Source: a virus
Direction: 5' to 3' (one strand)
IMG/VR virus record: IMGVR_UViG_3300031841_002568
Location: 1 to 26,017 of that record
DNA length: 26,017 bases
Shown: piece by piece, positions 1 through 8,724 of the stretch
How positions within the stretch are numbered: position 1 is the stretch's first letter
Layout: the number at the start of each line of letters is the position of its first letter
Made by a program: the position numbers and the translations under genes
The notes under the pieces: generated by a model
The model's input: only the letters and a program-made list of their open reading frames with translations
Database searches by the model: none
Told to the model about the DNA's origin: nothing

Positions 1-348
1 ACGTTCACTAATGAAGAAGGTTTTCAAAAATATATTGCATGGTGGCATGGTAGTGTATATCGATGTTTAGTTACACTGCCTTCTTTTGGAGAGTGGTACA
101 ATATTACATATACAAGAGATACATCTGGCACGATTACGGGACGTCTTAACGTTGATATACATTCTAATACTACTACGTACCAAAATACATTTGTAGATGA
201 AAATATGCGAATTGCCATATTCAATCCAGAAACGGCTTCAGTTCCATTTGATGGTGAAATAGGTATTGTTCAAATATATGAACGTGTATTGACAGTAGAT
301 GAAATACGTCAAAATTTCAATGCATTAAAACATAGATACGGATTGTAA
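1..348 (+). CDS. C-terminal end of a LamG/concanavalin A-like adhesin (partial)
   Basis: The frame open from base 1 runs 115 codons to a TAA at 346-348; the start lies outside the window. The visible part looks like the last strands of a LamG/concanavalin A-like sandwich: a strand reading EWYNITYTRD, a later DGEIGIVQIYERVL strand, and the closing VDEIRQNFNALKHRYG segment. That ending (glycine-rich strand, then I-Y-x-R-x-L, then an E-I-x-x-N-[FY] helix) is common at the C-terminus of LamG_3-type domains in phage fibres and structural proteins. The likely role is a carbohydrate-binding or decoration module of a virion adhesin, which fits the fibre genes that follow. The product's total length and N-terminal domains are unknown. 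Domain class is fairly secure; the specific function is inference. Confidence 0.7.
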   Translation, partial: TFTNEEGFQKYIAWWHGSVYRCLVTLPSFGEWYNITYTRDTSGTITGRLNVDIHSNTTTYQNTFVDENMRIAIFNPETASVPFDGEIGIVQIYERVLTVDEIRQNFNALKHRYGL

Positions 349-350
349 CA

Positions 351-358
351 TATTTATA
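351..358 (+). promoter_or_regulatory. Candidate late promoter (TATTTATA) for the fibre operon
   Basis: TATTTATA within ACATATTTATATA lies just after the stop of the preceding gene and 32 bases before the ATG at 391. The ribosome-binding site AAGGA (381-385) lies between motif and ATG. The same element recurs at eight other gene starts in the window. Confidence 0.6.
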
Positions 359-390
359 TATGACCCTTTGGAAAGTGAAAAAGGATATGC

Positions 391-3300
391 ATGGCAAATG
401 AGTTTATAGTACGAAAAGGACTACGGTCTTTAGATGATGTACAAATTACAGGGTCACTTGACGTCAATGGTACTGTAATACTAAATCGTTTAGAAGTTGG
501 CAGAGAACAGACTAACGTCTACGGCGGCGGTGCCCAGCATGCTATGCATATTTTTCCAAATCATGATAGTAGATCAATAATATCATTCGGTGACGGCCTA
601 GGCCCAGGTAACGACCCGGGCTATATCATGCACGTAAATCCATACAACGAAGCCGTTGATACAGCACGTATGGTGTTTTCTGTATCTGATAATACAACTG
701 GAGCCGGCCACGATCAATTTGTATTTGCCGGAGGAACATCGGTAACTGCGCCAAACCCATGGGTTCGTATTGGCGGTTCGAGTATGTGGAATACATCGAA
801 CATGTCGTCGTCATTAGCGATACATCCGAATGGCCAGGAACCTGCATATCCCGGACTTTTAATTAACTACGGAGGTTTACGTGTTATAGCTCCTAATACC
901 GGATCTGGTATTAAAGGATATGGATTAGATGCTACTGCATGGAGAAAGCCATCTATTGTTTCTATAGAAAATCGTAACATCATTGATTCGACGCATGGCC
1001 AAATCGGCGGCTTAAATTACATACAAAAACATCGTGTATTAGATATAAAGGCTAACGGCGATCTTTATTATGTACCTCGAGGATATGGCTATGGCTCATA
1101 TCAACACTCGACAATGTTTGTAAGTGCCTCTGGCGAACTTATGCGATTTGGTAATGGCACATATCCATTAATAGCAGTTACTGGTAGTAGTTATAATGGG
1201 TTCTTGCAAGTCGGAGCCACCAATGGTAGTATTATAGGTCCAGCAACTCTTACTATGTCTACTAGACAGAAGAAAGGCTTTATTTCATTCGGCGGCGGAC
1301 AATACTCAGCTGGTATGTTAATAGCAGCTCAAGGTGAAGACACTACATCAATAAAGCCTATAAATATAAGCGCTAAAGGCGGAGTTAGATTCGGTACTTC
1401 AACGGCATATAATCAAAACAATGCTGTATTCTTAGATGTTCACCGAAAGCGTCTTGGCATTGGATCTTATCCTGTTCCACAATTAGATAGCGATGGTGTA
1501 ACTGTAATCGGATCTCTGCCTGGCAGATCGCAATTGAGTGGATCTCGTTTGAGAGCCAATCTACATATTAAAAGCTATAACACACGATTTATAGAATTAG
1601 AATCAGATCTCGAGTCTAATCAAGCAACATCACAATCATTATTAATCATTGATAAAAATGCAAACATAGAAACATCCGGAAGTATACGTACACATGATTC
1701 ATTGTTTGTGTCATTGTCACTGAATGATGCTAACGGGTTAGGCACAGTTGTATATGATCCTAGTACAGATAAATTATTTTTTACCGGTAGTTATGGTGGC
1801 GGCGGAGGAGGTGAAGGAGGTGATAGTATCGCTGCCGGCACTAACATAAATACTAGTGATAATGGCCTAGGCGTAGTAACAGTTAATTTAGATGACGATG
1901 TTACAGGCTTAACATCATTAACATCTAGCAATTTACTTGTTGAAGATAGTGCTATATTCGAAGGAACGTTCTTATTCAACGGATTCGATTTTCAAGTACA
2001 AAATGCATCCGTATTTTCTGGAAGTACTATATTTGGATCTGGATCACTTCCTAGCGCCGCATCACATCAGTTTACAGGATCAGTTTTAATAACAGGCTCA
2101 GTGGTTGTCGAATCTGGCTCCGTCGGTATCGGAACTACTAATCCGGCGAGTAGATTTAACGTAGTTAATGGAAACACTGATATAAGGCTCGACGCCGGCG
2201 CTTCAGATTTGACGCCCGTCGTATCTGTGATAAATACTACCGAGGCTCATAAGGCCGCAGCTCTCGGTGCTGGTACGAACGGAAGCTTTTTCGCCTTTGA
2301 TGAGTCGGGCACTTTTAGCATTGTGGCCGGGCCAAAGTCTAAGTTCTTAGATAACACTGTAGCGGATGGGTCATTTACAAACCTACTTAAGGTCGATGGT
2401 ACGACGGGCAACGTAGGTATAGGAACAACTTCACCAGGAGAAAAATTAGAGGTTGACGGTGAAGTAAGATTATCCTCAGGTCATAGATTGCAATTTACTA
2501 ATGATAATGTAGGTCTATATAGAGATAGTAATGATTTAAGATTGGCAGGTTATACTGGTATTCATTTTTTAAGCTCAACTACGACTATGACGAGTCAAGT
2601 AGAGCGAATGCGTATCACAAATGCTGGTGACGTCGGAATCGGGACTACAAGCCCTACCGAAAAATTATCAGTAGTAGGTAATATAAGCGCTAGCGGCGAC
2701 ATGTCAGCATCTGGCCGGATTATGGCTGTAGAAGGATTCCGTATCCCATCTGCTTCAATAGATGGCGTTAACAATAAGTATGATTTCTATTTTGAACGTG
2801 GTAATCTCAACGGCGCTACTAGCTTTAAGCTACGTCATTCGAATAGCGGCAACCATATCGTATTTCAAGCCTCTAATATTACAGATATGTTACAACGCGT
2901 TGATATACATCGCGGAATGAATGTATATGATTTAAGCGATAACTTATTACTTCAAGTCGAAGAAGATAACAACACTGTTAATATCGGATCTAATACAAAC
3001 CATCCTACATCAAGCATAAACGTATATGGAACTACTACAGTAGAAGGATCTGGCTCGACAGTATTTCAAGTATTAGGTAGCCAAGGTCAATTATTTAGTA
3101 TAACAGATCAATTATCCGGATCATTATTCGGAGTGTCGGATGTCTCCGGATTGCCTATGTTTGAAGTGTTTAGCGATGGCAATACTGTTCTCGGTAAGTA
3201 TGCGGATGGCAATGTATCATCTAGTCTTAAGTCGACTGCCTCATTCGGCGTTTATTACGGCGATGGTAGTAAATTAACTGGTATTGATGCAAATAGCGGT

Positions 3301-3780
3301 GTCGAAGCTGTCGGGTTTGACTTTACAGGAAATACAATTCCATTTATAGTACAACATAATTTAGATTCAGAAGATATATCAGTAACATGTTATACCGGAA
3401 GTGTTGATACTAACAACAAACGTCAAATTATACCACGCGAAGTACGTATTATTAATAATGAATCTATTCAATTAGAATTTGATAGACCGACCACAGGTCG
3501 ATTAGTATTACATAGAGGCGGTAATATAGTATCTGGCTCAGCATTTAGTTATAGACAAGTATTAGGATCAGATCAATTGTTAGGATCACCTCACCCGGAT
3601 TATTCGTATGAGATAACACATAACTTAGGAGAATTGTATCCGATAGTACAATTCTATACAGCTAGCTTTGATGGATTCCCGACACAGATGATACCTAGAG
3701 CTGTTACATCAATTGATATAAATACAATCCGTTTAGAGTTTGATACGCCAATGGACGGCACAATAGTAGTTAAAAGGTAA
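391..3780 (+). CDS. Large tail-fibre protein with VGIGTT repeats
   Basis: This 1129-aa protein has a fibre-type N-terminus (MANEFIVRKGL, then a short ITGSLDVNG strand) and long beta-rich, glycine/serine-rich stretches. A six-glycine linker lies at residues 469-474. Three VGIGTT[NS]P repeats start near residues 578, 675 and 748; this motif is common in phage tail fibres and marks beta-helical or triple-stranded shafts. Near residues 948-965 is an SASFGVYYGDGSKLTGI module that also occurs in the gene at 7124. The C-terminus holds two tandem copies of a roughly 60-residue beta module (see the repeat entry). The start has a good AAGGA site five bases upstream and a candidate late promoter. The next gene follows two bases after the stop, so the two are probably co-translated. 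A structural fibre or adhesin role is well supported; the receptor and exact position on the virion are unknown. Confidence 0.8.
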   Translation: MANEFIVRKGLRSLDDVQITGSLDVNGTVILNRLEVGREQTNVYGGGAQHAMHIFPNHDSRSIISFGDGLGPGNDPGYIMHVNPYNEAVDTARMVFSVSDNTTGAGHDQFVFAGGTSVTAPNPWVRIGGSSMWNTSNMSSSLAIHPNGQEPAYPGLLINYGGLRVIAPNTGSGIKGYGLDATAWRKPSIVSIENRNIIDSTHGQIGGLNYIQKHRVLDIKANGDLYYVPRGYGYGSYQHSTMFVSASGELMRFGNGTYPLIAVTGSSYNGFLQVGATNGSIIGPATLTMSTRQKKGFISFGGGQYSAGMLIAAQGEDTTSIKPINISAKGGVRFGTSTAYNQNNAVFLDVHRKRLGIGSYPVPQLDSDGVTVIGSLPGRSQLSGSRLRANLHIKSYNTRFIELESDLESNQATSQSLLIIDKNANIETSGSIRTHDSLFVSLSLNDANGLGTVVYDPSTDKLFFTGSYGGGGGGEGGDSIAAGTNINTSDNGLGVVTVNLDDDVTGLTSLTSSNLLVEDSAIFEGTFLFNGFDFQVQNASVFSGSTIFGSGSLPSAASHQFTGSVLITGSVVVESGSVGIGTTNPASRFNVVNGNTDIRLDAGASDLTPVVSVINTTEAHKAAALGAGTNGSFFAFDESGTFSIVAGPKSKFLDNTVADGSFTNLLKVDGTTGNVGIGTTSPGEKLEVDGEVRLSSGHRLQFTNDNVGLYRDSNDLRLAGYTGIHFLSSTTTMTSQVERMRITNAGDVGIGTTSPTEKLSVVGNISASGDMSASGRIMAVEGFRIPSASIDGVNNKYDFYFERGNLNGATSFKLRHSNSGNHIVFQASNITDMLQRVDIHRGMNVYDLSDNLLLQVEEDNNTVNIGSNTNHPTSSINVYGTTTVEGSGSTVFQVLGSQGQLFSITDQLSGSLFGVSDVSGLPMFEVFSDGNTVLGKYADGNVSSSLKSTASFGVYYGDGSKLTGIDANSGVEAVGFDFTGNTIPFIVQHNLDSEDISVTCYTGSVDTNNKRQIIPREVRIINNESIQLEFDRPTTGRLVLHRGGNIVSGSAFSYRQVLGSDQLLGSPHPDYSYEITHNLGELYPIVQFYTASFDGFPTQMIPRAVTSIDINTIRLEFDTPMDGTIVVKR
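3337..3777 (+). repeat. Tandem ~60-residue C-terminal beta module, two copies
   Basis: Copy 1 is encoded at about 3337-3522 and copy 2 at about 3601-3777. Both read as a HNL strand, then a YT-x-S-x-D turn, an IPR segment and an I-x-LEFD-x-P strand ending in G-x-x-V. They are diverged at the DNA level, so this is an old duplication rather than a recent one. The second copy ends the protein, as expected for a fibre tip or attachment domain. Confidence 0.75.
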
Positions 3781-3782
3781 CA

Positions 3783-5240
3783 ATGAGAATAGATGGACCT
3801 CGTAATTTAGAACCGACAGCAGAATTATCTGGAAGTTTTTCTGGAAGCTTCCTTGGTAAGTTCACAAACAGAGTTGCAGATGCACAATTATCTGGATCAT
3901 TTAGCGGAAGCTTCTTCGGCCGGGCATCAGGATCATTCAGTGGAAGCTTTGCCGGCAATGGAGCTCAATTAGATAACGTTTTCAAAAGAATAGTTGCTGC
4001 ACCGAATGATGTCACATCTATATTAGATGCTCAAAATACCGGAGCAATAATATTCACATCTGAATCCGGAGCCGGCCTCCGTATTACACAACACCAAGTT
4101 GCGCAGTCTGCACCAGAGATAGTATTTAATTTAGTTGATATACCAAATAGTTCATTAGCTAATTCTACAATTAGCGGTATTGAACTAGGTCAAAATTTAG
4201 AATCACTCGATCTTGGCTCGGGTATCAAATTTGTTGATCAGCCGTACGGCACTGTATATAATGGCAGTGTTCAACGAGAGTTACAATTAGATCCTGATGG
4301 GTTAAGTGCTCTAGCCGGCTCGTCGTTAGCTATTAGCGACTCTTTAATTGTAGGTGATAGTAACGGCATAGTAAGAAAATTAACCGTATCCGACTTTGTA
4401 GACACATTAAATGGCTCTGGTATATCAGCTAATAACGGACAATTATCATTGAATAGTGATCAATTATTTAGTACTGTATTGAATAGTTCGGGTTTGACAG
4501 TAGGTGCCACAGCTAATACTAATATTGAATTTAGTGAAGCAGGTAGTACCGGTACTATAACAATAAGAGGCGGCGGCACAACAGCTTTGACTATAATTGC
4601 TGGCTCAGGTACTAATACTATTAGTATAGGGAGTGGCGTCGATTTCGATGGATTAGGCGATACGAATATCAAAGATATGAAATCAGTAACTGCCAATTCA
4701 TCTTCATTTCAGACTATTCAAGGAAAGTGGCGCGGCGTTCCTGGCACCGACAACAGCCAAGTTGCGAATTGGACACGTGGCGTCCCAATGTGTTTTACAG
4801 CGGAACGGAGTAACAATGTACAAGTCAATAAGGTATTTGCATTTGGCAACGGCGGCGAAGGTGAAGGCGCTGTAATGCCATTTGATGGTCGTATATTAGC
4901 AGTAACATTAGGATATTCTGGACCTTTAAAAGATAGCTCTAATAATACTATCAACGACATAAGATTTCGTCCGACCATTAATGGATCAGTCGTTGGCACG
5001 GAAAATGCCGCCGGCGGCGCAATTATTATAGATGACAATCAAAGTGATGGCCATGGCGGCAGTGTCGATGTTACTAGTAAAGGTTCGCAAGTAGTAACAG
5101 GTATAACAGATTTAGCGACTCACTTTACAGCCGGCGATGCAATTAACTGGCAATGTACTAGTATTAGCACAGCTACTAGTACGTTTACTGGAGAAGTTGA
5201 GGCCGTGCTAACATTAGCATTCTGGGTGATATTTGACTAA
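3783..5240 (+). CDS. SGSF-repeat fibre/adhesin protein, paralogue A
   Basis: A 485-aa protein. Residues 14-58 carry repeated SGSFSGSFxG units, a low-complexity beta-turn repeat typical of phage fibre shafts, followed by a GNGAQLDNVF connector. The middle is serine/threonine/asparagine-rich with no recognisable enzyme motif. The C-terminal part from about residue 300 (QGKWRGVPG, then GVPMCFTAE, FGNGG and MPFDGRI) matches the C-terminal part of the next gene in the same order, so the two are paralogues with a shared terminal domain. The start is two bases after the previous stop, with AAAGG at 3772-3776 lying inside the upstream gene, which suggests translational coupling. It is probably a virion adhesin or fibre subunit; no catalytic function is claimed. 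Confidence 0.7.
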   Translation: MRIDGPRNLEPTAELSGSFSGSFLGKFTNRVADAQLSGSFSGSFFGRASGSFSGSFAGNGAQLDNVFKRIVAAPNDVTSILDAQNTGAIIFTSESGAGLRITQHQVAQSAPEIVFNLVDIPNSSLANSTISGIELGQNLESLDLGSGIKFVDQPYGTVYNGSVQRELQLDPDGLSALAGSSLAISDSLIVGDSNGIVRKLTVSDFVDTLNGSGISANNGQLSLNSDQLFSTVLNSSGLTVGATANTNIEFSEAGSTGTITIRGGGTTALTIIAGSGTNTISIGSGVDFDGLGDTNIKDMKSVTANSSSFQTIQGKWRGVPGTDNSQVANWTRGVPMCFTAERSNNVQVNKVFAFGNGGEGEGAVMPFDGRILAVTLGYSGPLKDSSNNTINDIRFRPTINGSVVGTENAAGGAIIIDDNQSDGHGGSVDVTSKGSQVVTGITDLATHFTAGDAINWQCTSISTATSTFTGEVEAVLTLAFWVIFD

Positions 5241-5248
5241 GGAAACAA

Positions 5249-7111
5249 ATGATTATAATCAATCCAAATAATTTTTCAGAAGTTTCTAGTAGTTTATCTG
5301 GCAGCTTTAGTGGCTCAATGCATGGAAAAATTGTTAGTTATGTAGATGAAAATATTTTATCTGGATCATTTACTGGAAGCTTTTTTGGCGCTGGCACCGG
5401 AAGTTTTCATGCACGTGAATTGAAAGGTGAAATATTTGAAGGCGATGGTAAACATGTAAACAATGTATTTCATTTCATATCTTCGTCAACCGGCGAAGTT
5501 TCGAGTAGCTATATTGGTTCAATTAAATTCATGTCACTGGCTGATTTGAATAATACGTATCGTGGCCTAGAAATTAGTGCTACAACACTAGCTTCTGGTT
5601 TCACTGCACAAAATCTAGGTATAAGTGGCTGGACAACTAATAATGAATATGGTGCTGGCGGAGGTTCCACAAGAGTTCATTTTAAAATTAATGATATCCA
5701 TATCAACGAAGGTCTTCATCCATACGCAGCATTTCCGCCGTACATTGTCGGCAACGGTCCTCATTTAGGTTTACTTAACGGTAAGATTAGTAATAAGTTT
5801 TTAGGTCAAGATTTAGCTCGACTTTCCGGAAGTAGTGCTACCGGTATTGCAATTTTAAATCCAACTCAAACTGGTGGTACTCCACAAGCAAAAAGTTGGA
5901 ATGGCAGCGTACCAAATGCTTCAATACAGTTAGGTGTTTTTACAATGCCTACGATAGCAAATACTGAGTTATCCGGATTTTCTTTAATGTCATTACAAGC
6001 TTCAAGCAACACATTTAAAAAGGTATCGGTTAATAACGGCGCTATTCCAGTACTGGGCAATGCTATAGATACTAATGTATTTAATACTACTACGCCCGAT
6101 TTTAGTAAATTAAACATAAATTCTACTATATCAGATACATTTAGTTCATTATTAGGCCCGGGTAGTAGTTTCGAGATAGGTCTTACAGATAATGATGCGA
6201 CAGTTAGATTTACGTCAAATCAAATTAGATTTAAAACAGATGGCAGCGACGTATTCTTTTATGACGACAGTTTAAAAGTTCTACGTCCGGCTACAGGAAC
6301 TAATTTAGAAATTGTCGGTGATAATACAAATGAATCGCGCTTTGGTAGCCCGACAGGCGTCGCCGGTCAATTTGAATCTCAACAAATTACGTCATCTGCA
6401 ATGCAAGGTAGATGGCACGGCACGCCTGCAGTTAATAATATACCTTTCGATGCATCCGATATTGATAGACTTAAACATATACCAATGTGTATAACTGGCG
6501 AAATTTCTGGTGATGTATATAACGGTGATTGGTTATCGTTTGGAAATGGCGCCGGCACTAATCATACGGCTGCAGGTTATGACAACACGTATAGCACTAA
6601 ATCAAATTTTGGCATTGCAATGCCAGCTGCTGGCCGCATTGTACGTATTGTAGCAAGTTATAGACTTAACGATGATCAAGATAATACTACTTTATACTTC
6701 GTGCCAGTGTTGCTCATTAATGGAGAATACTTCGATGATGACAACGGCAATACGGCTATAGATAACTTCTTCGCAGATACAGATAAACGTAGTTCAGTGA
6801 TAGCATTTGACACTGCTAATGACCCGCCCTCGGAGAACTTCGCTGCAGGCGCAAGAAGAGTTTATAATGTTGATCTTCAATATAATCCCCGATCAGAAGT
6901 TGGACTGCCATTTAATGCTGGTGATACTATCAATTTTAGAGTAGCTATCTTAACAAGCACTGAATACCTTCAAGGCGATGACCCGCCCGTGAATGTCGGG
7001 ATTCTACAACAACAATTTGGATTATGGGATGATTATAATTCGGGTACAGATACCGATCCTAACAATAGAGTTAAGGATCTTAACTTTTCTTTCTATTTCG
7101 TACTTGAATGA
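5249..7111 (+). CDS. SGSF-repeat fibre/adhesin protein, paralogue B
   Basis: A 620-aa protein built like the preceding one. SGSFSGS units occupy residues 14-50, followed by an EGDGKHVNNVF connector, a long variable middle, and a C-terminal domain with QGRWHGTP, IPMCITGE, LSFGNGAG and MPAAGRI in the same order as in paralogue A. The C-terminal domain is longer here and includes an acidic loop (FDDDNGN) that could bind a cation, although this is not a clean EF-hand. AAGGA at 5239-5243 overlaps the upstream stop and gives a strong start signal. The middle regions of the two paralogues are hard to align by eye, consistent with a constant attachment end and variable receptor-facing parts. A fibre or adhesin role is inferred from composition, repeats and neighbours. 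Confidence 0.7.
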   Translation: MIIINPNNFSEVSSSLSGSFSGSMHGKIVSYVDENILSGSFTGSFFGAGTGSFHARELKGEIFEGDGKHVNNVFHFISSSTGEVSSSYIGSIKFMSLADLNNTYRGLEISATTLASGFTAQNLGISGWTTNNEYGAGGGSTRVHFKINDIHINEGLHPYAAFPPYIVGNGPHLGLLNGKISNKFLGQDLARLSGSSATGIAILNPTQTGGTPQAKSWNGSVPNASIQLGVFTMPTIANTELSGFSLMSLQASSNTFKKVSVNNGAIPVLGNAIDTNVFNTTTPDFSKLNINSTISDTFSSLLGPGSSFEIGLTDNDATVRFTSNQIRFKTDGSDVFFYDDSLKVLRPATGTNLEIVGDNTNESRFGSPTGVAGQFESQQITSSAMQGRWHGTPAVNNIPFDASDIDRLKHIPMCITGEISGDVYNGDWLSFGNGAGTNHTAAGYDNTYSTKSNFGIAMPAAGRIVRIVASYRLNDDQDNTTLYFVPVLLINGEYFDDDNGNTAIDNFFADTDKRSSVIAFDTANDPPSENFAAGARRVYNVDLQYNPRSEVGLPFNAGDTINFRVAILTSTEYLQGDDPPVNVGILQQQFGLWDDYNSGTDTDPNNRVKDLNFSFYFVLE

Positions 7112-7119
7112 TATTTATA
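7112..7119 (+). promoter_or_regulatory. Candidate late promoter (TATTTATA) abutting the start of the next gene
   Basis: TATTTATA begins at the base after the upstream TGA and ends only four bases before the ATG at 7124. With T4-like spacing, transcription would begin at or near the start codon, giving a nearly leaderless message; no Shine-Dalgarno sequence is visible. Confidence 0.5.
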
Positions 7120-7123
7120 CTAA

Positions 7124-8689
7124 ATGTCTGTAACGGAAAGCACGAATATCGGAACCAGGGTATCTGTTAACACAAATACTACACAAGTACGTATAACGCC
7201 TGCAGATCAATCTAAACTAGTAATATCTAATACTACACAAAATAGAGTAGTAATATCAGACCCCAGCAGACATGATAGTATAGAAAGTGTTGCACCAGTT
7301 ATACATACAGTACGTGTCCAGGATACATTACGTCAATCAGTTGTTTCTGATATAACAACGAACACAGTTGTAATAAATACAGGTCTACAAGGTCCAAAAG
7401 GGGATACGGGTGATACTGGACCGCAGGCATCTGATACTAATTTAGCTAATTCGCAACTTGTTTTATCTGACAACAGAAGTTTTATTTTAAATAGTTCGGC
7501 ATTATCATTTAGAGAAGATGCATTAACAACTCATAATCAATCATTACAAATCAATTCGGACGGAATCACTGTTGGCGCTAACGCCGGCGAAACTGCTTTT
7601 TTGAGATTACGTAATGCAAATGATGGTAATAGTTTACCTTATGCATTATCATTTCGTACGCCGAGTATATTAGGTACTAATGTTACATGGACATTACCAA
7701 GTACTATATTAACCGACGGATTGTTAACGACTAATGGAGCCGGTGAGTGGTCATTTACTAATACTTTAAATATTAACGAACTTACGGCGTCTGGCGATAT
7801 CAGTTCAAGTATCAATTCTACAGCATCATTCGGTGTTTATTTAGGTGATGGGTCACAATTAACTGGTGTACAATCTACAATCGAAACTAGTAGTTTTGCA
7901 ATAACTGGTAGTGACGTAACATTTTTAAATGTAACAGCTTCTAATATCTCAGCTAGCGGCGCAATAACATCATTCGGCAATATTATAACAAAAGGTGAAT
8001 TGAGGGGATTTCATGGGACCGCCAATGAATTATTTTTAGCAAGAGGTACGAGCTATGAATTTGGAGCATCTGTCCCGTTTATAGTAGTAGGTAATGTAAC
8101 AGCATCGTCTAATATAAGTTCTAGCGGAACGATCTCTGCCAATACAATTACTGCCAATACATATACAAATCTGCCGCATTCAGAGACATATGCATTAGGT
8201 TTTGTAGATTCATCTGGAATCGACGCTCGTAAGTCATACTTTACATCATTAGAACGTACTAGTGCTGCACTTGTTAATAGTAATTTTGGAGCTGCCACGT
8301 TTAATATGCCAGCGAGTGAATATGTGAATAGAGCAATAGTCTTAAAAGACAAAGGCACGTGCACTGATATACATGTTCAAGGATTTGTAATAGTCGATGG
8401 CGCTGCGGGCTTCGGCGCCGGCATTCAATTAGATATATATCATTCTACCGCGTCATTAACAATGGCCGCGACACAATCATTAACACGTGCGACGGGATTT
8501 GAAATACCAACAGATCCTACATTAACATATCAAGTACTAAACTTCAGCGGATCAATATCAAATGCTGTTGATAGTATAGGCGAAAATTCTATGATAACAT
8601 TGGCAGTTTCAAATACTAGTCCGAGCATACACTTTACCGGCGGTACTGTTACAATATCTGCATTCTTGACACATCGATATACGAAATAA
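7124..8689 (+). CDS. Fibre protein with collagen-like stretch
   Basis: A 521-aa protein. The N-terminal 80 residues are a beta-rich, Thr/Val/Asn-rich repeat (VVISDPSRH and similar). Five collagen-like Gly-X-Y triplets follow at residues 87-101 (GLQGPKGDTGDTGPQ), a common trimerising element in phage fibres. Around residues 232-249 is the STASFGVYLGDGSQLTGV module shared with the 1129-aa fibre. The C-terminal 150 residues form a distinct domain (YVNRAIVLKDKGTCTDIHVQ and onward), possibly the receptor-facing head. The ATG used is the first in frame, because an in-frame TAA sits directly before it. It has no Shine-Dalgarno and lies four bases after a promoter-like motif. Fibre assignment is good; the ligand is unknown. 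Confidence 0.7.
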   Translation: MSVTESTNIGTRVSVNTNTTQVRITPADQSKLVISNTTQNRVVISDPSRHDSIESVAPVIHTVRVQDTLRQSVVSDITTNTVVINTGLQGPKGDTGDTGPQASDTNLANSQLVLSDNRSFILNSSALSFREDALTTHNQSLQINSDGITVGANAGETAFLRLRNANDGNSLPYALSFRTPSILGTNVTWTLPSTILTDGLLTTNGAGEWSFTNTLNINELTASGDISSSINSTASFGVYLGDGSQLTGVQSTIETSSFAITGSDVTFLNVTASNISASGAITSFGNIITKGELRGFHGTANELFLARGTSYEFGASVPFIVVGNVTASSNISSSGTISANTITANTYTNLPHSETYALGFVDSSGIDARKSYFTSLERTSAALVNSNFGAATFNMPASEYVNRAIVLKDKGTCTDIHVQGFVIVDGAAGFGAGIQLDIYHSTASLTMAATQSLTRATGFEIPTDPTLTYQVLNFSGSISNAVDSIGENSMITLAVSNTSPSIHFTGGTVTISAFLTHRYTK

Positions 8690-8702
8690 CTTAATCACGA
8701 GA

Positions 8703-8710
8703 TATTTATA
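8703..8710 (+). promoter_or_regulatory. Candidate late promoter (TATTTATA) for the neck operon
   Basis: TATTTATA within GATATTTATATAAAA lies in the 35-base gap before the gp13-like gene. AAAAGGG (8712-8718) is the ribosome-binding site, six bases before the ATG at 8725. Genes to 12221 follow without another copy of the motif. Confidence 0.6.
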
Positions 8711-8724
8711 TAAAAGGGTAGACT

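Noticed and set aside
1359-1366. Canonical T4 late promoter TATAAATA on the + strand
   Set aside because: It lies deep inside the 1129-aa fibre frame with no start codon or ribosome-binding site after it, so it is probably a chance match.
6724-6760. EF-hand calcium site in paralogue B (FDDDNGN)
   Set aside because: The spacing of acidic residues does not match an EF-hand or dockerin loop; kept only as an acidic loop.
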